Assembly (NCBI GenBank): GCA_028877145.1
Contig: JAGWOX010000011.1
Coordinates: 1 to 34,027, forward strand
Direction: 5' to 3'
Length of the DNA stretch: 34,027 bases
From: Acidobacteriota bacterium
Lineage (GTDB): Bacteria > Acidobacteriota > Terriglobia > Acidiferrales > UBA7541
Part shown: positions 24,711 through 33,290 of the stretch, one piece after another
How positions within the stretch are numbered: position 1 is the first letter of the stretch
Layout of the letters: each line of letters begins with the position of its first letter
Position numbers and translations under genes: made by a program
The notes under the pieces: generated by a model
What the model was told of the DNA's origin: nothing
What the model saw: the letters and a program-made list of their open reading frames with translations, nothing else
The model's database searches: none

Positions 24711-27377
24711 CTATTCGCATCTGAGCGCCACCATGGGATCGCTGCGCGACGCGCGCCAAGCCGGCAAAACGCACGCGCCAATCGTGGCGAACATCATGAT
24801 GACGAATGCCAATGCGAACGAGAGCGGGTCTCGCGGGCTGACGTGGTAAAGCATATTCGCCGCAAACCGCACGGAGGCGAATGCTACCACCGCACCGGCC
24901 AAGATGCCTGTCAGAGTCAACACGATGGTGCGCGACAACACGTGCCAGAGAAGATTCCCAGAAGTCGCGCCGAGAGCCATGCGCAACCCGAGTTCGCGTC
25001 TGCTCTGCGAAACTGCGTAGGAGATCATGCCGTAGAGCCCCACCGTGGCGAGCAGAAGCGCCAAGCCGCCCAGCACAGTCAGCAGGCCGACACCGGCTTT
25101 TTGCGCCGAAGTTGATCGATCCAATTGATCCTGCATCGTAATGACCGGATAGGTTGCAAGGCCGGGATCCAGCGCACGGATCTCGTTCGAAAGGACGGGT
25201 GCCATGACTTGGGCTGGCATGGAAGTGCGGATAATCAGGCTGGCGCGCACCGACGGATTCTGGAGCAGAGGCACGTAAAAAAACGGTTTGGGCGCTTCGG
25301 AAACCGAATCATACTTCGAAACTTTCGCCACGCCGACCACCCGCATCCATCGGCCATTTACCTGCAGGCGCTGCCCAACGGGATTTTTGCCGTTCCAAAA
25401 TTGCGTGGCCATTCGAGCGTTGACGACGGCTACAAGTGCTGCGGTCTTGTCGTCGGCCCGGGTGAAGTCACGTCCGGAGACAAGGGGTATGCCCGCTGTG
25501 GCAACGTAGCCGGGGCCAACCTCGTTGTAATCGACCTCAGGCTGTTCGTTTGGCGGCGGCACATAGCCTTCGACTGCGATCAGAGCTGAGGAGGGAGGAA
25601 CCAAGCCCAACGGAATGTATCCCACGAAGGCCGCTCCTCCTACGCCAGGAATTGACCGGACACGTGCGGTCAATTGCTTCTGAAAATTTTCGGCGCGCAC
25701 CACATCGTACCCGGAACCGAACAAGTCCACCGGAGCTACCAGAACATCCCGGGTCGAAAAACCGGGGCTGGTGTTCTGCATGGCGCGCAGACTCCGAAGA
25801 AGCAGAAAGGCGCCGAAGAGAAGGACGAAGCTCAACGAAACCTGAACGAGAACCAGGCCGGAGCGCAGCCAGGATCTACTCTGGCCGCTGACAACTCCCC
25901 CCATTTCGGTCTTGAGCGCCGCGGCCAAGTCGAGCTTGCTGGCCTGACTTGCGGGTGCCAGGCCAAACAGGATTGTCGCGAGCACACACACGCCGGCGCT
26001 CAGAGCCAGCACGCGCCAGTCGATTTCACCCGGTAAATAAGGAACGACCGACGTCCGCGGGAAAAACAGCACGAGCGCATGGCGGGACCAGTGAGTGACA
26101 AGGAGTCCGCCGCCAGTCGCCAAGGCCGATAAGATCAAGCCTTCCGTTAGAAGCTGCCGGACCAGACGCCCGCGAGCCGCGCCAAGCGCCAACCGCACGG
26201 TCATCTCATGACGGCGCAAGAATAAACGGACCAGTAACAGATTGCCAACGTTTGCGCAGGCGATCACGAGCACGAAAAGCACGACGACGAGCATCATCTC
26301 GAGGGTGGGGCGCAATTCCCCGGCTTTGTTGAAAGGAGTGAGCCACAGCGGGAGGAGCTTGACGTCGCGGCCGCGGTCGATTTCCGGGTAGGTAGCCGCA
26401 AGCCGCGCGGCAACAGAAGAAATTTCCGCCTGCGCCTGCGCGCGGCTCACTCCGGGCTTCAGTTTTGCGAAGCCTTCCACCCAACGCGCGCTCCGGTCCT
26501 CGAGTTTGTAGCCGCCGCGCTCAAAAACTTCCTGCATGGAAGCCGGAACCCAGAATTCGATGGCCCAGCCAACGAAAGTTCCGTAGAAGCCCTCCGGCGC
26601 GACGCCAATGATGGTGTGCTGCACGCCGTTGAAACTCTGCGTCTTTCCGACGATTGCCGGATCGCCCTTGAAACGGTCTTGCCACATTCGATAGCTGATC
26701 ACCACCACGGGGTGGCTGTTGCGTCCCGCGTCTTCACCGCGCTCGAACCCGCGGCCGAGAATGGGACGCACTCCGAGAGCGGAGAAATAATTTGCGGAGA
26801 CCATGCTGCCAATCGCGCGGTCGGCGCGCCCACCGACGTTGAGCGAGGCGCTCATGATCTTGTCGCCGATGAAGGAATCCACCAGCTTGCAGTTTTTCTG
26901 CAAATCCAGGAAATCGGGCCACGAAAGGTCGCTATCGCCAGGAACGCCGCGTGATTCGCCGATGAGGGCGAACATCCGGTCCTGATGGGCGACCGCCGGA
27001 AATGGCCGGAGAAGAAGGCCTTCGATCCAACTGAATACGGCGGTGTTGGCGCCGATGCCGAGCGCCAGAGTCAGCACGGCGACAATCGTAAATGCGGGAT
27101 TCTTCCGCAGCATGCGGAGGGCATAACGAATGTCTTGCAGCAGAGTTTCGAAGAAGAGCATTCGTCGCTCGGCCCGAAAGTCCTCCTTGATCGCCTCTAC
27201 AGCGCCAAATTTCAGGATAGCCCGGCGCCGGGCCTCGTCAGGCGATAAACCGGCGCGAAGATTCTCGGCGGTTTGCAGGGCGAGATGTTCCTCGATCTCC
27301 TCCCGCAATCGTTTATCTTCCCGCCACCAGAGTGCCGAGTTGGCCAGGCGCGCGAGGAACCGCCTCAGGAATCTCAA
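24711..27377 (-). CDS. ADOP-type duplicated MacB/FtsX permease
   Basis: An 888-residue integral membrane protein of the ADOP family (acidobacterial duplicated orphan permease). The N-terminal 70 residues are the charged helical leader typical of the family (REDKRLREEIEEHLALQTAENL ... SPDEARRRAILKFG). Next comes LLQDIRYALRMLRKNPAFT and the first membrane segment (IVAVLTLALGIGANTAVF), a MacB-like periplasmic domain, three membrane segments, and then a second periplasmic domain and membrane set ending near MVALRCE. No ATP-binding domain is present; orphan refers to the missing ATPase partner. The start is a TTG at 27377 behind GGAGG, overlapping the PadR stop as TTGA. The frame extends 20 codons upstream, inside padR, and is not needed. 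The transported substrate is unknown. Confidence 0.9.
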   Translation of the reverse strand: MRFLRRFLARLANSALWWREDKRLREEIEEHLALQTAENLRAGLSPDEARRRAILKFGAVEAIKEDFRAERRMLFFETLLQDIRYALRMLRKNPAFTIVAVLTLALGIGANTAVFSWIEGLLLRPFPAVAHQDRMFALIGESRGVPGDSDLSWPDFLDLQKNCKLVDSFIGDKIMSASLNVGGRADRAIGSMVSANYFSALGVRPILGRGFERGEDAGRNSHPVVVISYRMWQDRFKGDPAIVGKTQSFNGVQHTIIGVAPEGFYGTFVGWAIEFWVPASMQEVFERGGYKLEDRSARWVEGFAKLKPGVSRAQAQAEISSVAARLAATYPEIDRGRDVKLLPLWLTPFNKAGELRPTLEMMLVVVLFVLVIACANVGNLLLVRLFLRRHEMTVRLALGAARGRLVRQLLTEGLILSALATGGGLLVTHWSRHALVLFFPRTSVVPYLPGEIDWRVLALSAGVCVLATILFGLAPASQASKLDLAAALKTEMGGVVSGQSRSWLRSGLVLVQVSLSFVLLFGAFLLLRSLRAMQNTSPGFSTRDVLVAPVDLFGSGYDVVRAENFQKQLTARVRSIPGVGGAAFVGYIPLGLVPPSSALIAVEGYVPPPNEQPEVDYNEVGPGYVATAGIPLVSGRDFTRADDKTAALVAVVNARMATQFWNGKNPVGQRLQVNGRWMRVVGVAKVSKYDSVSEAPKPFFYVPLLQNPSVRASLIIRTSMPAQVMAPVLSNEIRALDPGLATYPVITMQDQLDRSTSAQKAGVGLLTVLGGLALLLATVGLYGMISYAVSQSRRELGLRMALGATSGNLLWHVLSRTIVLTLTGILAGAVVAFASVRFAANMLYHVSPRDPLSFALAFVIMMFATIGACVLPAWRASRSDPMVALRCE

Positions 27378-27721
27378 CGCGAATCCTCCGCTTTCAATTC
27401 GAAGAACCGTTCGATGATCTCCGCCGTTTGCTCCCAATCCCGGGTCTCCGCCTGCAACTGCTTTCGTCCCTCACGGGTCAGCCGGTAGAACCGTGCCCGG
27501 CGATTATTCTCCGACGCGCCCCATTCCGATGCGATCGCGCCTTCCTGCTCCAGCTTCAACAGCACGGGATAGAGGGTGCCTTGATTCACCGAGAGCAGAT
27601 CTCCACTGATCTGCTCGATTCGCCGCGCGATTCCGTACCCGTGCAGAGGCCCCTGGACATCCAGAGTCTTCAGGACCATCAGTGCCAACGTGCCTTGTCG
27701 AACGTCCGTTCTCTGTTTCAT
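27374..27721 (-). CDS. PadR-family transcriptional regulator
   Basis: A 115-residue winged-helix regulator. It shows the PadR core VRQGTLALMVLKTLDVQGPLHGYGIARRIEQ, then the wing region LSVNQGTLYPVLLKLEQEGAI and SEWGASENNRRARFYRLTREGRKQL, with a C-terminal dimerising helix. The ATG at 27721 is the standard start for this subfamily, about 50 codons inside the longest frame. It is translationally coupled to the ADOP permease by a TTGA overlap, a pairing I know to be frequent in acidobacteria. It is divergent from the adaptor genes, so it may act on both sides of the 263-base gap. No palindromic PadR site (ATGT-ACAT type) was evident to me. Confidence 0.92.
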   Translation of the reverse strand: MKQRTDVRQGTLALMVLKTLDVQGPLHGYGIARRIEQISGDLLSVNQGTLYPVLLKLEQEGAIASEWGASENNRRARFYRLTREGRKQLQAETRDWEQTAEIIERFFELKAEDSR

Positions 27722-27916
27722 CGCTCCGCCATTTTGGTTTCCAACAGGGAGACTACCACTCCTTCTCTGGGAAAACAACAGGGCGGTGCGCGCCCAAGCT
27801 CGATCCACAATCTCCACGCCTGCAGAAAGATACAAGGGGCGACCTGCGGTGCCTATCCGCTGCGAATCCCCGCGCACTCACACTTGCAAGCGTTTCCGTG
27901 TACGCAATCTTTCCGC

Positions 27917-27945
27917 TTCCCTCACGCATCTGTAAGTCATAGAAT
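27917..27945 (+). promoter_or_regulatory. Possible promoter of the efflux operon
   Basis: TAGAAT at 27940-27945 has one mismatch to the -10 consensus. TTCCCT lies 17 bases upstream (27917-27922) and matches TTGACA in only three positions. It is placed about 40 bases before the first adaptor start. This is weak evidence. Confidence 0.3.
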
Positions 27946-27984
27946 TCAACGCATCCACGGTCGGGCGGCTGGCGGGTGGCTGGT

Positions 27985-29340
27985 ATGAATTTTGAATCCG
28001 AAAAGAACGCGACATTAGCTGGGAATCCGGCTGCCCCTCGGCAGGGCAGTTCCCGTCTCCAGAGACCCACGACACGCGCTCAATCGGGTTTTTCCACCGC
28101 TGGTGTAATCGCGATTGTTTTCGTTCTGCTTTCTGCGGCATTCCTTTTCTACATTCTCAGCCGCCCCGCGCGTTCCGTTTCCGGAAAAGAAAACGTTTCC
28201 ACCGTGACCGCCCGGCGCGCGGATTTCCTTCGCGTCCTCCGCATCAACGGCACCACCGAAGCCCTCCACTCGCGCCCTGTCCTGGCTCCAAGACTCGCCG
28301 GCGCACATCTCGGCTCGATGGTCATCACCGCGATCGCGCCCGCCGGCGCCCACGTAAGGAAAGGCGATCTGCTCGTCGAATTCGATCGCCAGCAGCAATA
28401 CCAGGATTTTCTCGACAAGAAGGCAAGTTATCTCTCCTTCGCCGGCCAAGTGGCCCAGAAAGTCGCCGCCGAGCAGGCCGCCCGCGCCCAGGATGACGCC
28501 GGGCTGAAGCAGGCCGAGGATGCTCTCGCAACCGCGCGCCTCGAAGTGAAGAAGAACGAGATCCTTTCCCGCATCGACGCCGAAATCAACGACGAGAAGC
28601 TCCAGGAAGCCGAGGCCACGCTCAAACAGTTGCGCAACACCTACAATCTTAAGCGCCAGTCTGCCGCCGCTGAAATTCGCAGCCTCCAGATTCAGCAGGA
28701 CCGCGCGCGGCAGACCATGCTCTACGCGCAGGCCAACGCCCAGAAAATGGTGATCCACTCGCCGATGGACGGCATCGTCGTGCTGAACAACATCTGGCTG
28801 AACGGCAGAATGGGCCACGTGCAGGAGGGCACGGAAGTCCGGCCGGGCGTGGCGTTCATGCGCGTGGTCGATACTTCCCAAATGGACGTGCGCGCGAAAA
28901 TCAATCAGGAAGACCTGCCGTTTCTGCGTGTGGGCCAGACCGCTGCCGTTCACCTCGACGCCTATCCCGGCTTGTCGTTTTCCGGCACGCTCGAACAGCT
29001 CGCCCCGCTCGGCGATGCCGGCGAGTTCTCCAAGAAAGTCAGGACGTTCGACGGAATTTTCTCCATCCAGGGCAGCGATCCCAGGCTGATGCCCGATCTC
29101 TCCGCCGCGGTCGACGTCCGATTGCATAGCGAGAAGAACGCGCTCATCGTGCCCGTCGAGAGCGTCGCGACGGGCAAGGATGGTCCATACGTCTGGCTCA
29201 AGAGCGGCAAGGGGTTCGTGAAGCAGCCGGTGCGCACCGGCGAGGAAAACGATCTGGACATCGTCATCGAATCCGGCCTTTCGCCCGGCGCGATCATCCG
29301 TAAATACGCCGGCGAATCTGAAGGTGCCTCCGGAACATGA
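27985..29340 (+). CDS. Membrane-fusion (HlyD/AcrA-type) adaptor 1
   Basis: A 451-residue periplasmic adaptor. A cytoplasmic tail of about 35 residues is followed by one membrane helix (VIAIVFVLLSAAFLFYIL). The lipoyl-like half-motif is near VITAIAPAGAHVRKGDLLVEFD. A long coiled-coil hairpin follows (about 130-250, with EVKKNEILSRIDAEI), then the second lipoyl half (MVIHSPMDGIVVLN), and then beta-barrel and membrane-proximal domains. Adaptors connect an inner-membrane transporter to a TolC channel. The ATG at 27985 is preceded by GGTGG; a GTG at 27976 is the alternative. It overlaps the next adaptor by ATGA. It is the first gene of the operon. Confidence 0.88.
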   Translation: MNFESEKNATLAGNPAAPRQGSSRLQRPTTRAQSGFSTAGVIAIVFVLLSAAFLFYILSRPARSVSGKENVSTVTARRADFLRVLRINGTTEALHSRPVLAPRLAGAHLGSMVITAIAPAGAHVRKGDLLVEFDRQQQYQDFLDKKASYLSFAGQVAQKVAAEQAARAQDDAGLKQAEDALATARLEVKKNEILSRIDAEINDEKLQEAEATLKQLRNTYNLKRQSAAAEIRSLQIQQDRARQTMLYAQANAQKMVIHSPMDGIVVLNNIWLNGRMGHVQEGTEVRPGVAFMRVVDTSQMDVRAKINQEDLPFLRVGQTAAVHLDAYPGLSFSGTLEQLAPLGDAGEFSKKVRTFDGIFSIQGSDPRLMPDLSAAVDVRLHSEKNALIVPVESVATGKDGPYVWLKSGKGFVKQPVRTGEENDLDIVIESGLSPGAIIRKYAGESEGASGT

Positions 29341-30590
29341 GCGAGCGCGACCACAAACGGCGTAGGAAGCGCGTCACCATCGCGGCGATTGCCGTCGTGC
29401 TGACCGGGTCGGCAGGCTTCTGGGGCCTGCGCCTGGCGCACTCCGCCCCCTCGATTCCCACGGCCGTCGTGCGCCGCGGAGCCTTTACAGGCTGGCTCGA
29501 TCTGCGCGGCCAGATCGTGGCGCGTCAATCGGTCATCATCGCGGCGCCATACCGGATCGACAATATGCGGATTTTGAAGCTGCTGCCCAACGGCACGCGC
29601 GTGAAAAAGGGCGACATGCTCGTCGAGTTCGACTCCACGCAGCTTCACAGCGATCTCGCGCAGAATCGCGTCGGCTTGAAATCGGCGCAGGCGGACGTGG
29701 AACAGCAGCGCGCCAAGGGACGCCTGACGGAAGAAAAGGACCTGACCGACGTCATGAAAGCGCGCTACGACGTGCAATCCGCCGAACTCGACGCGAGCAA
29801 GGCCGAAATCCTCTCCCAGATTGAGGGAGACGAGGCGAAACTGAAGCTCGCCGATGCGCGCCAGAAACTGGCCGCCGCCGAAGCCAAGCTCAAGGCCGAT
29901 CACGCTTCCGATGGCGCAGCGGTCAAGGACAAGGAGCAGGTGCGCGACAAGTCCCTCTACCAGGTCCAGCTGGACGAGCACAGCCTCACCCAGCTCACCT
30001 TGCGCGCCCCCGCCGCTGGCATGTTCGCTCTTCTGAGTACGCATTGGACCTCGCCGACCTCCGGGCCGCAGCCCTTTCGCCAGGGCGATCAGGTTTGGCC
30101 CGGCGCCGCCATCGCCGAATTGCCGGATCTCTCCACGCTCGAAGTCACCGCGCGAGTCGACGAAGTCGAGCGCGGCCGATTGCAGGTGGGCCAAAAAGCG
30201 AACCTGCGTTTCAGCGCCATTCCGGACCGCGCGTTCAAGGGCCACATAAAGTCGATCAGCACGCTTGCCAGCGTGGATTTTTCCGAAGGCTGGCCGCCTC
30301 CGCGGAATTTCACCGTGTACATCGCTCTCGACCAGAGCGATGAGCGGCTGCGTCCCTCCATGAGCGGCACCGTGCGCGTCGCCGTCGATCGCGTCGAGAG
30401 CGGCATTCTCATTCCCTCCGAGGCGCTATTCCACAAGAACGGCGAGACCGTGGCCTACGTTCTCCATGGTTCAAAATTCGAAGGGCGCAAGATTGCCGTC
30501 GAGCAGCAGAGCGGCGGTCAGGTTCTGGTGGCGAAGGGATTGCAAGTCGGAGAGCGGGTGGCTCTGAAAAATCCTGAGCCTTCTCGCTAG
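29337..30590 (+). CDS. Membrane-fusion (HlyD/AcrA-type) adaptor 2
   Basis: A 417-residue adaptor, paralogous to its neighbours. Its basic N-terminus (HKRRRKR) is followed by one membrane helix (IAAIAVVLTGSAGFWGL). The lipoyl half-motif is LKLLPNGTRVKKGDMLVEFD. A coiled-coil hairpin of about 150 residues contains DASKAEILSQIEGDE, the same local pattern as adaptor 1. The second half (LTLRAPAAGMFALL) and the barrel region follow. The ATG overlaps the previous stop as ATGA, indicating coupled translation. It carries no enzyme signature. It probably works with the permease and outer-membrane protein encoded downstream. Confidence 0.88.
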   Translation: MSERDHKRRRKRVTIAAIAVVLTGSAGFWGLRLAHSAPSIPTAVVRRGAFTGWLDLRGQIVARQSVIIAAPYRIDNMRILKLLPNGTRVKKGDMLVEFDSTQLHSDLAQNRVGLKSAQADVEQQRAKGRLTEEKDLTDVMKARYDVQSAELDASKAEILSQIEGDEAKLKLADARQKLAAAEAKLKADHASDGAAVKDKEQVRDKSLYQVQLDEHSLTQLTLRAPAAGMFALLSTHWTSPTSGPQPFRQGDQVWPGAAIAELPDLSTLEVTARVDEVERGRLQVGQKANLRFSAIPDRAFKGHIKSISTLASVDFSEGWPPPRNFTVYIALDQSDERLRPSMSGTVRVAVDRVESGILIPSEALFHKNGETVAYVLHGSKFEGRKIAVEQQSGGQVLVAKGLQVGERVALKNPEPSR

Positions 30591-30599
30591 AAGCCGGCG

Positions 30600-31949
30600 A
30601 TGGAAACACGAACAAGCGGAAGACCGAAAGCGAAATCGGCTGTCACGCTGCTCCTTCTGGCGGGCGGCTTGATGGCGGCCGCTCTGTTGTCCGCCAGTCT
30701 GGCCGGTTGCACGCTTCGCGGCGCCGTCCAGCCGGGCGATGCGCCCATCCCCGTCGCGCAGGTCAAGCGCGTCGATTTCCGGCTCCAAGTGCATGCCACC
30801 GGCGAGTTGCGTTCCACGCATACGATCCCTCTAACCGCGCCTCCCATCGGCGGCGGCGCGCTGCAAATCATTCGCCTGCTTCCCACGGGTACCGCGGTGA
30901 AGGCCGGCGACGTCGTCGTCGATTTCGACCCGAGCGAGCAGGAATATAACCTGGCGCAGAGCCAGTCCGATATCAATGAGGCCCAGCAGGAGATCTCCAA
31001 GGCGAAAGACGATGCCGCGGTTCAGTCCGCCGAGGATCAGACCGCGCTGCTGACCGACCAGTTCGCCGTTCGTCAGGCGCAACTCAAGGTCGGCGAGAAC
31101 GAGCTGGTAAGCGCGATTGACGCCAAGAAGAATATCCTCGCCTTGGACGAGGCGAAACGCGCCCTCGCCCAGCTCCAGCAGGATATGCACTCTCACCTCG
31201 CTTCGAATCAGGCCGCCATCACGCTTGCCCAGCAGAAGCTCGACAAGGCGCGCCTCTCGATCAGCGAGGCCCGAAAAAATATCGCCAGCATGGAGGTTCG
31301 CGCGCCCATCGCCGGCCTTGTCGTCGTGAGCGAAAACTGGGAAGCGAGCGGCGGAATCTTTTTCAGCGGCATGACCCTGCCCCAATACCAGATTGGCGAT
31401 CAGGTGGGGCCGGGCTCTCAGGTGGCGGAGCTGATCGATCTCGACCGCCTCGAAATCGCCGGCCAGGTCGCGCAGGCCGACCGGACGAATGTTCAGGAAG
31501 GAGACCCGGTCGAAATCCGCGTCGATGCGATTCCCGGCGCCACGTTCACCGGCAAAGTGGCTAGAGTGGCAGGCATCGCTGCGGGCGGTTTTTTCGGTCC
31601 TGGTGTGAATGCCAAGGTGGATATGACCGTTCGCTTCGATCGCCCGGATCCTCGGCTGCGGCCCGGATTTTCCGCGCAGCTCGTGGTCCTGGGCAAGCAT
31701 CTCCAAAACGTTCTGACCGTGCCGCGCGAGGCGATCTTCGATCTCACCGGCACGCCGAAGGTGTACGTGAAAAGCGGAAGCGGCTTCGAGTCGCGCGACG
31801 TGAAGATTCGCTATCTCACCGAAGCCACCGCCATCATAGACGGCCTCGCGCCACGAACGGAGGTCGCCCTGGTCAATCCCGAGCAGCAGAACGCCGGACC
31901 GGCAAAGCCGGCCGCCTCGGCTCCCGTACTCGGCCCGGGAGGACGCTGA
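30600..31949 (+). CDS. Membrane-fusion (HlyD/AcrA-type) adaptor 3, lipoprotein
   Basis: A 449-residue adaptor. Unlike the other two, it has a lipoprotein signal peptide (LLLLAGGLMAAALLSASLAGC) with a good lipobox LAGC, so it is probably lipid-anchored. It repeats the adaptor layout: IRLLPTGTAVKAGDVVVDFD, then a long coiled coil with GENELVSAIDAKKN matching the EILSxIxxE position of the others, then MEVRAPIAGLVVVSENW, and then the barrel and C-terminal domains. It follows adaptor 2 after 9 bases with no strong ribosome site, and the permease start is 2 bases after its stop. Three consecutive adaptors in one operon is unusual. Confidence 0.88.
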   Translation: METRTSGRPKAKSAVTLLLLAGGLMAAALLSASLAGCTLRGAVQPGDAPIPVAQVKRVDFRLQVHATGELRSTHTIPLTAPPIGGGALQIIRLLPTGTAVKAGDVVVDFDPSEQEYNLAQSQSDINEAQQEISKAKDDAAVQSAEDQTALLTDQFAVRQAQLKVGENELVSAIDAKKNILALDEAKRALAQLQQDMHSHLASNQAAITLAQQKLDKARLSISEARKNIASMEVRAPIAGLVVVSENWEASGGIFFSGMTLPQYQIGDQVGPGSQVAELIDLDRLEIAGQVAQADRTNVQEGDPVEIRVDAIPGATFTGKVARVAGIAAGGFFGPGVNAKVDMTVRFDRPDPRLRPGFSAQLVVLGKHLQNVLTVPREAIFDLTGTPKVYVKSGSGFESRDVKIRYLTEATAIIDGLAPRTEVALVNPEQQNAGPAKPAASAPVLGPGGR

Positions 31950-31951
31950 TC

Positions 31952-33247
31952 TTGATTTCCCGATCGCTCCCGGCTGAATCGCGTTCCCTCCGCCGCACGC
32001 TCGCGCAGTGGCAGCCCGATCTGCGGCTCGGGTTCGATAACCTCCTGCTCCACAAGCTGCGCTCGCTGCTCACGATGCTCGGCATGATTTTCGGCGTGGC
32101 CGCGGTCGTTTCCATGCTCTCGATCGGCGCGGGCGCGCAGCAGAAAGCGATGGCGTTCATCGAGCAGCTCGGCGTGCGCAATCTCATCGTCGAGGCCCGC
32201 GAAGCCAAGGACGAACAGGATCTCCAGAAGGTCCGCCGCATCTCACCCGGTCTCACGCTCGAAGACTATCGCGTTCTGAGCGGGCACGTTTCCGGAATCG
32301 CCGCCTCCTCTCCCCGCAAGCGTTTCACACCCACCAAGCTGATACCGAAGCCGCAGGGCGCCGCTCCGGTCGTCTACGGCGTCAATCCGAGCTATCCCGA
32401 AATCGAGGGCCTGAGCGAGGTCGAGGGACGCTTCTTCGATTCCGCCGAAAACGCCCGCGGCGCGCCGGTCTGCGTTCTCGGCTCCGGCGCCAAGGCCGCG
32501 CTCTTCGGCGCGGAGCCGGCCGTGGGTCGTTATGTCAAGGTCGACGACCAGTGGTTCCACGTGATCGGCGTCGCCGCGCCGCAGCTCTCCGCCGAAGGCG
32601 GCGTCGAAGGCGTGCCCCAGGAAGACCTGAACAATCTCATCTACGCGCCGGTGAACTCGGTGTTGTTCCGCCTCCAGGATTCGCAGAGCGAGTTGCACGA
32701 CGAGATCGACGGCATCTATCTCCGCCTCGCCTCGGCCACGCAAAGCCCCGAGGTCGCCGCCGTCGTCCGCGGCGTTCTCAATACCTCTCATCACGACGCC
32801 GGCGATTTCGACGTGATCGTTCCCGCCGAATTGCTCGCCCAGCAGCAGCGCACCGAGCGCCTGTTCAACACCATCATGGTCGCGATCGCCTCGATCTCGC
32901 TGCTCGTCGGCGGCATCGGCATCATGAACATCATGCTGGCGAGCATTCTCGAGCGGACGCGCGAAATCGGCGTGCGCCGCGCGGTCGGCGCCCGGCAGAG
33001 CGATATCGTCCGGCAGTTCGTCATCGAAGCGGTGCTGATCTCCTTTGCCGGCGGCCTGCTTGGCATCTTTTTCGGCTTTGGCATGTCGCGTCTGATCGCC
33101 TGGGTGGCCGGCTGGTCGACGATCGTCACGATCAGCTCGATCCTGCTCGCCTTCCTCGTGTCGATTTCCGTGGGTGTGATCTTCGGGGCGTATCCGGCGG
33201 TGAAGGCCTCGCGACTCGATCCGGTGGAAGCCATCCGTTACGAATAA
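31952..33247 (+). CDS. MacB-type ABC transporter permease without ATPase domain
   Basis: A 431-residue inner-membrane permease of the MacB/FtsX type. It has four membrane segments: SLLTMLGMIFGVAAVVSMLSIG near the N-terminus and three near the C-terminus (AIASISLLVGGIGIMNIML, AVLISFAGGLLGIFFGFG, ILLAFLVSISVGVIFGAYPA). A large periplasmic domain lies between. It ends in the family motif KASRLDPVEAIRYE. MacB itself carries an N-terminal ATPase; here it is absent, so a separate ATPase is expected, perhaps downstream beyond the window. The start is a TTG at 31952, eight bases after GGGAGGA (31937-31943). A MacAB-TolC-like export function is likely; the substrate is unknown. Confidence 0.92.
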   Translation: MISRSLPAESRSLRRTLAQWQPDLRLGFDNLLLHKLRSLLTMLGMIFGVAAVVSMLSIGAGAQQKAMAFIEQLGVRNLIVEAREAKDEQDLQKVRRISPGLTLEDYRVLSGHVSGIAASSPRKRFTPTKLIPKPQGAAPVVYGVNPSYPEIEGLSEVEGRFFDSAENARGAPVCVLGSGAKAALFGAEPAVGRYVKVDDQWFHVIGVAAPQLSAEGGVEGVPQEDLNNLIYAPVNSVLFRLQDSQSELHDEIDGIYLRLASATQSPEVAAVVRGVLNTSHHDAGDFDVIVPAELLAQQQRTERLFNTIMVAIASISLLVGGIGIMNIMLASILERTREIGVRRAVGARQSDIVRQFVIEAVLISFAGGLLGIFFGFGMSRLIAWVAGWSTIVTISSILLAFLVSISVGVIFGAYPAVKASRLDPVEAIRYE

Positions 33248-33290
33248 TCGTCCGTGAGGCGGCAATAGCTCCGTCTCGGGAGGGGGACAG

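Noticed and set aside
28015-30245. Long minus-strand frames opposite the adaptor genes
   Set aside because: They are antisense shadows of three clear membrane-fusion proteins and have no domain of their own.
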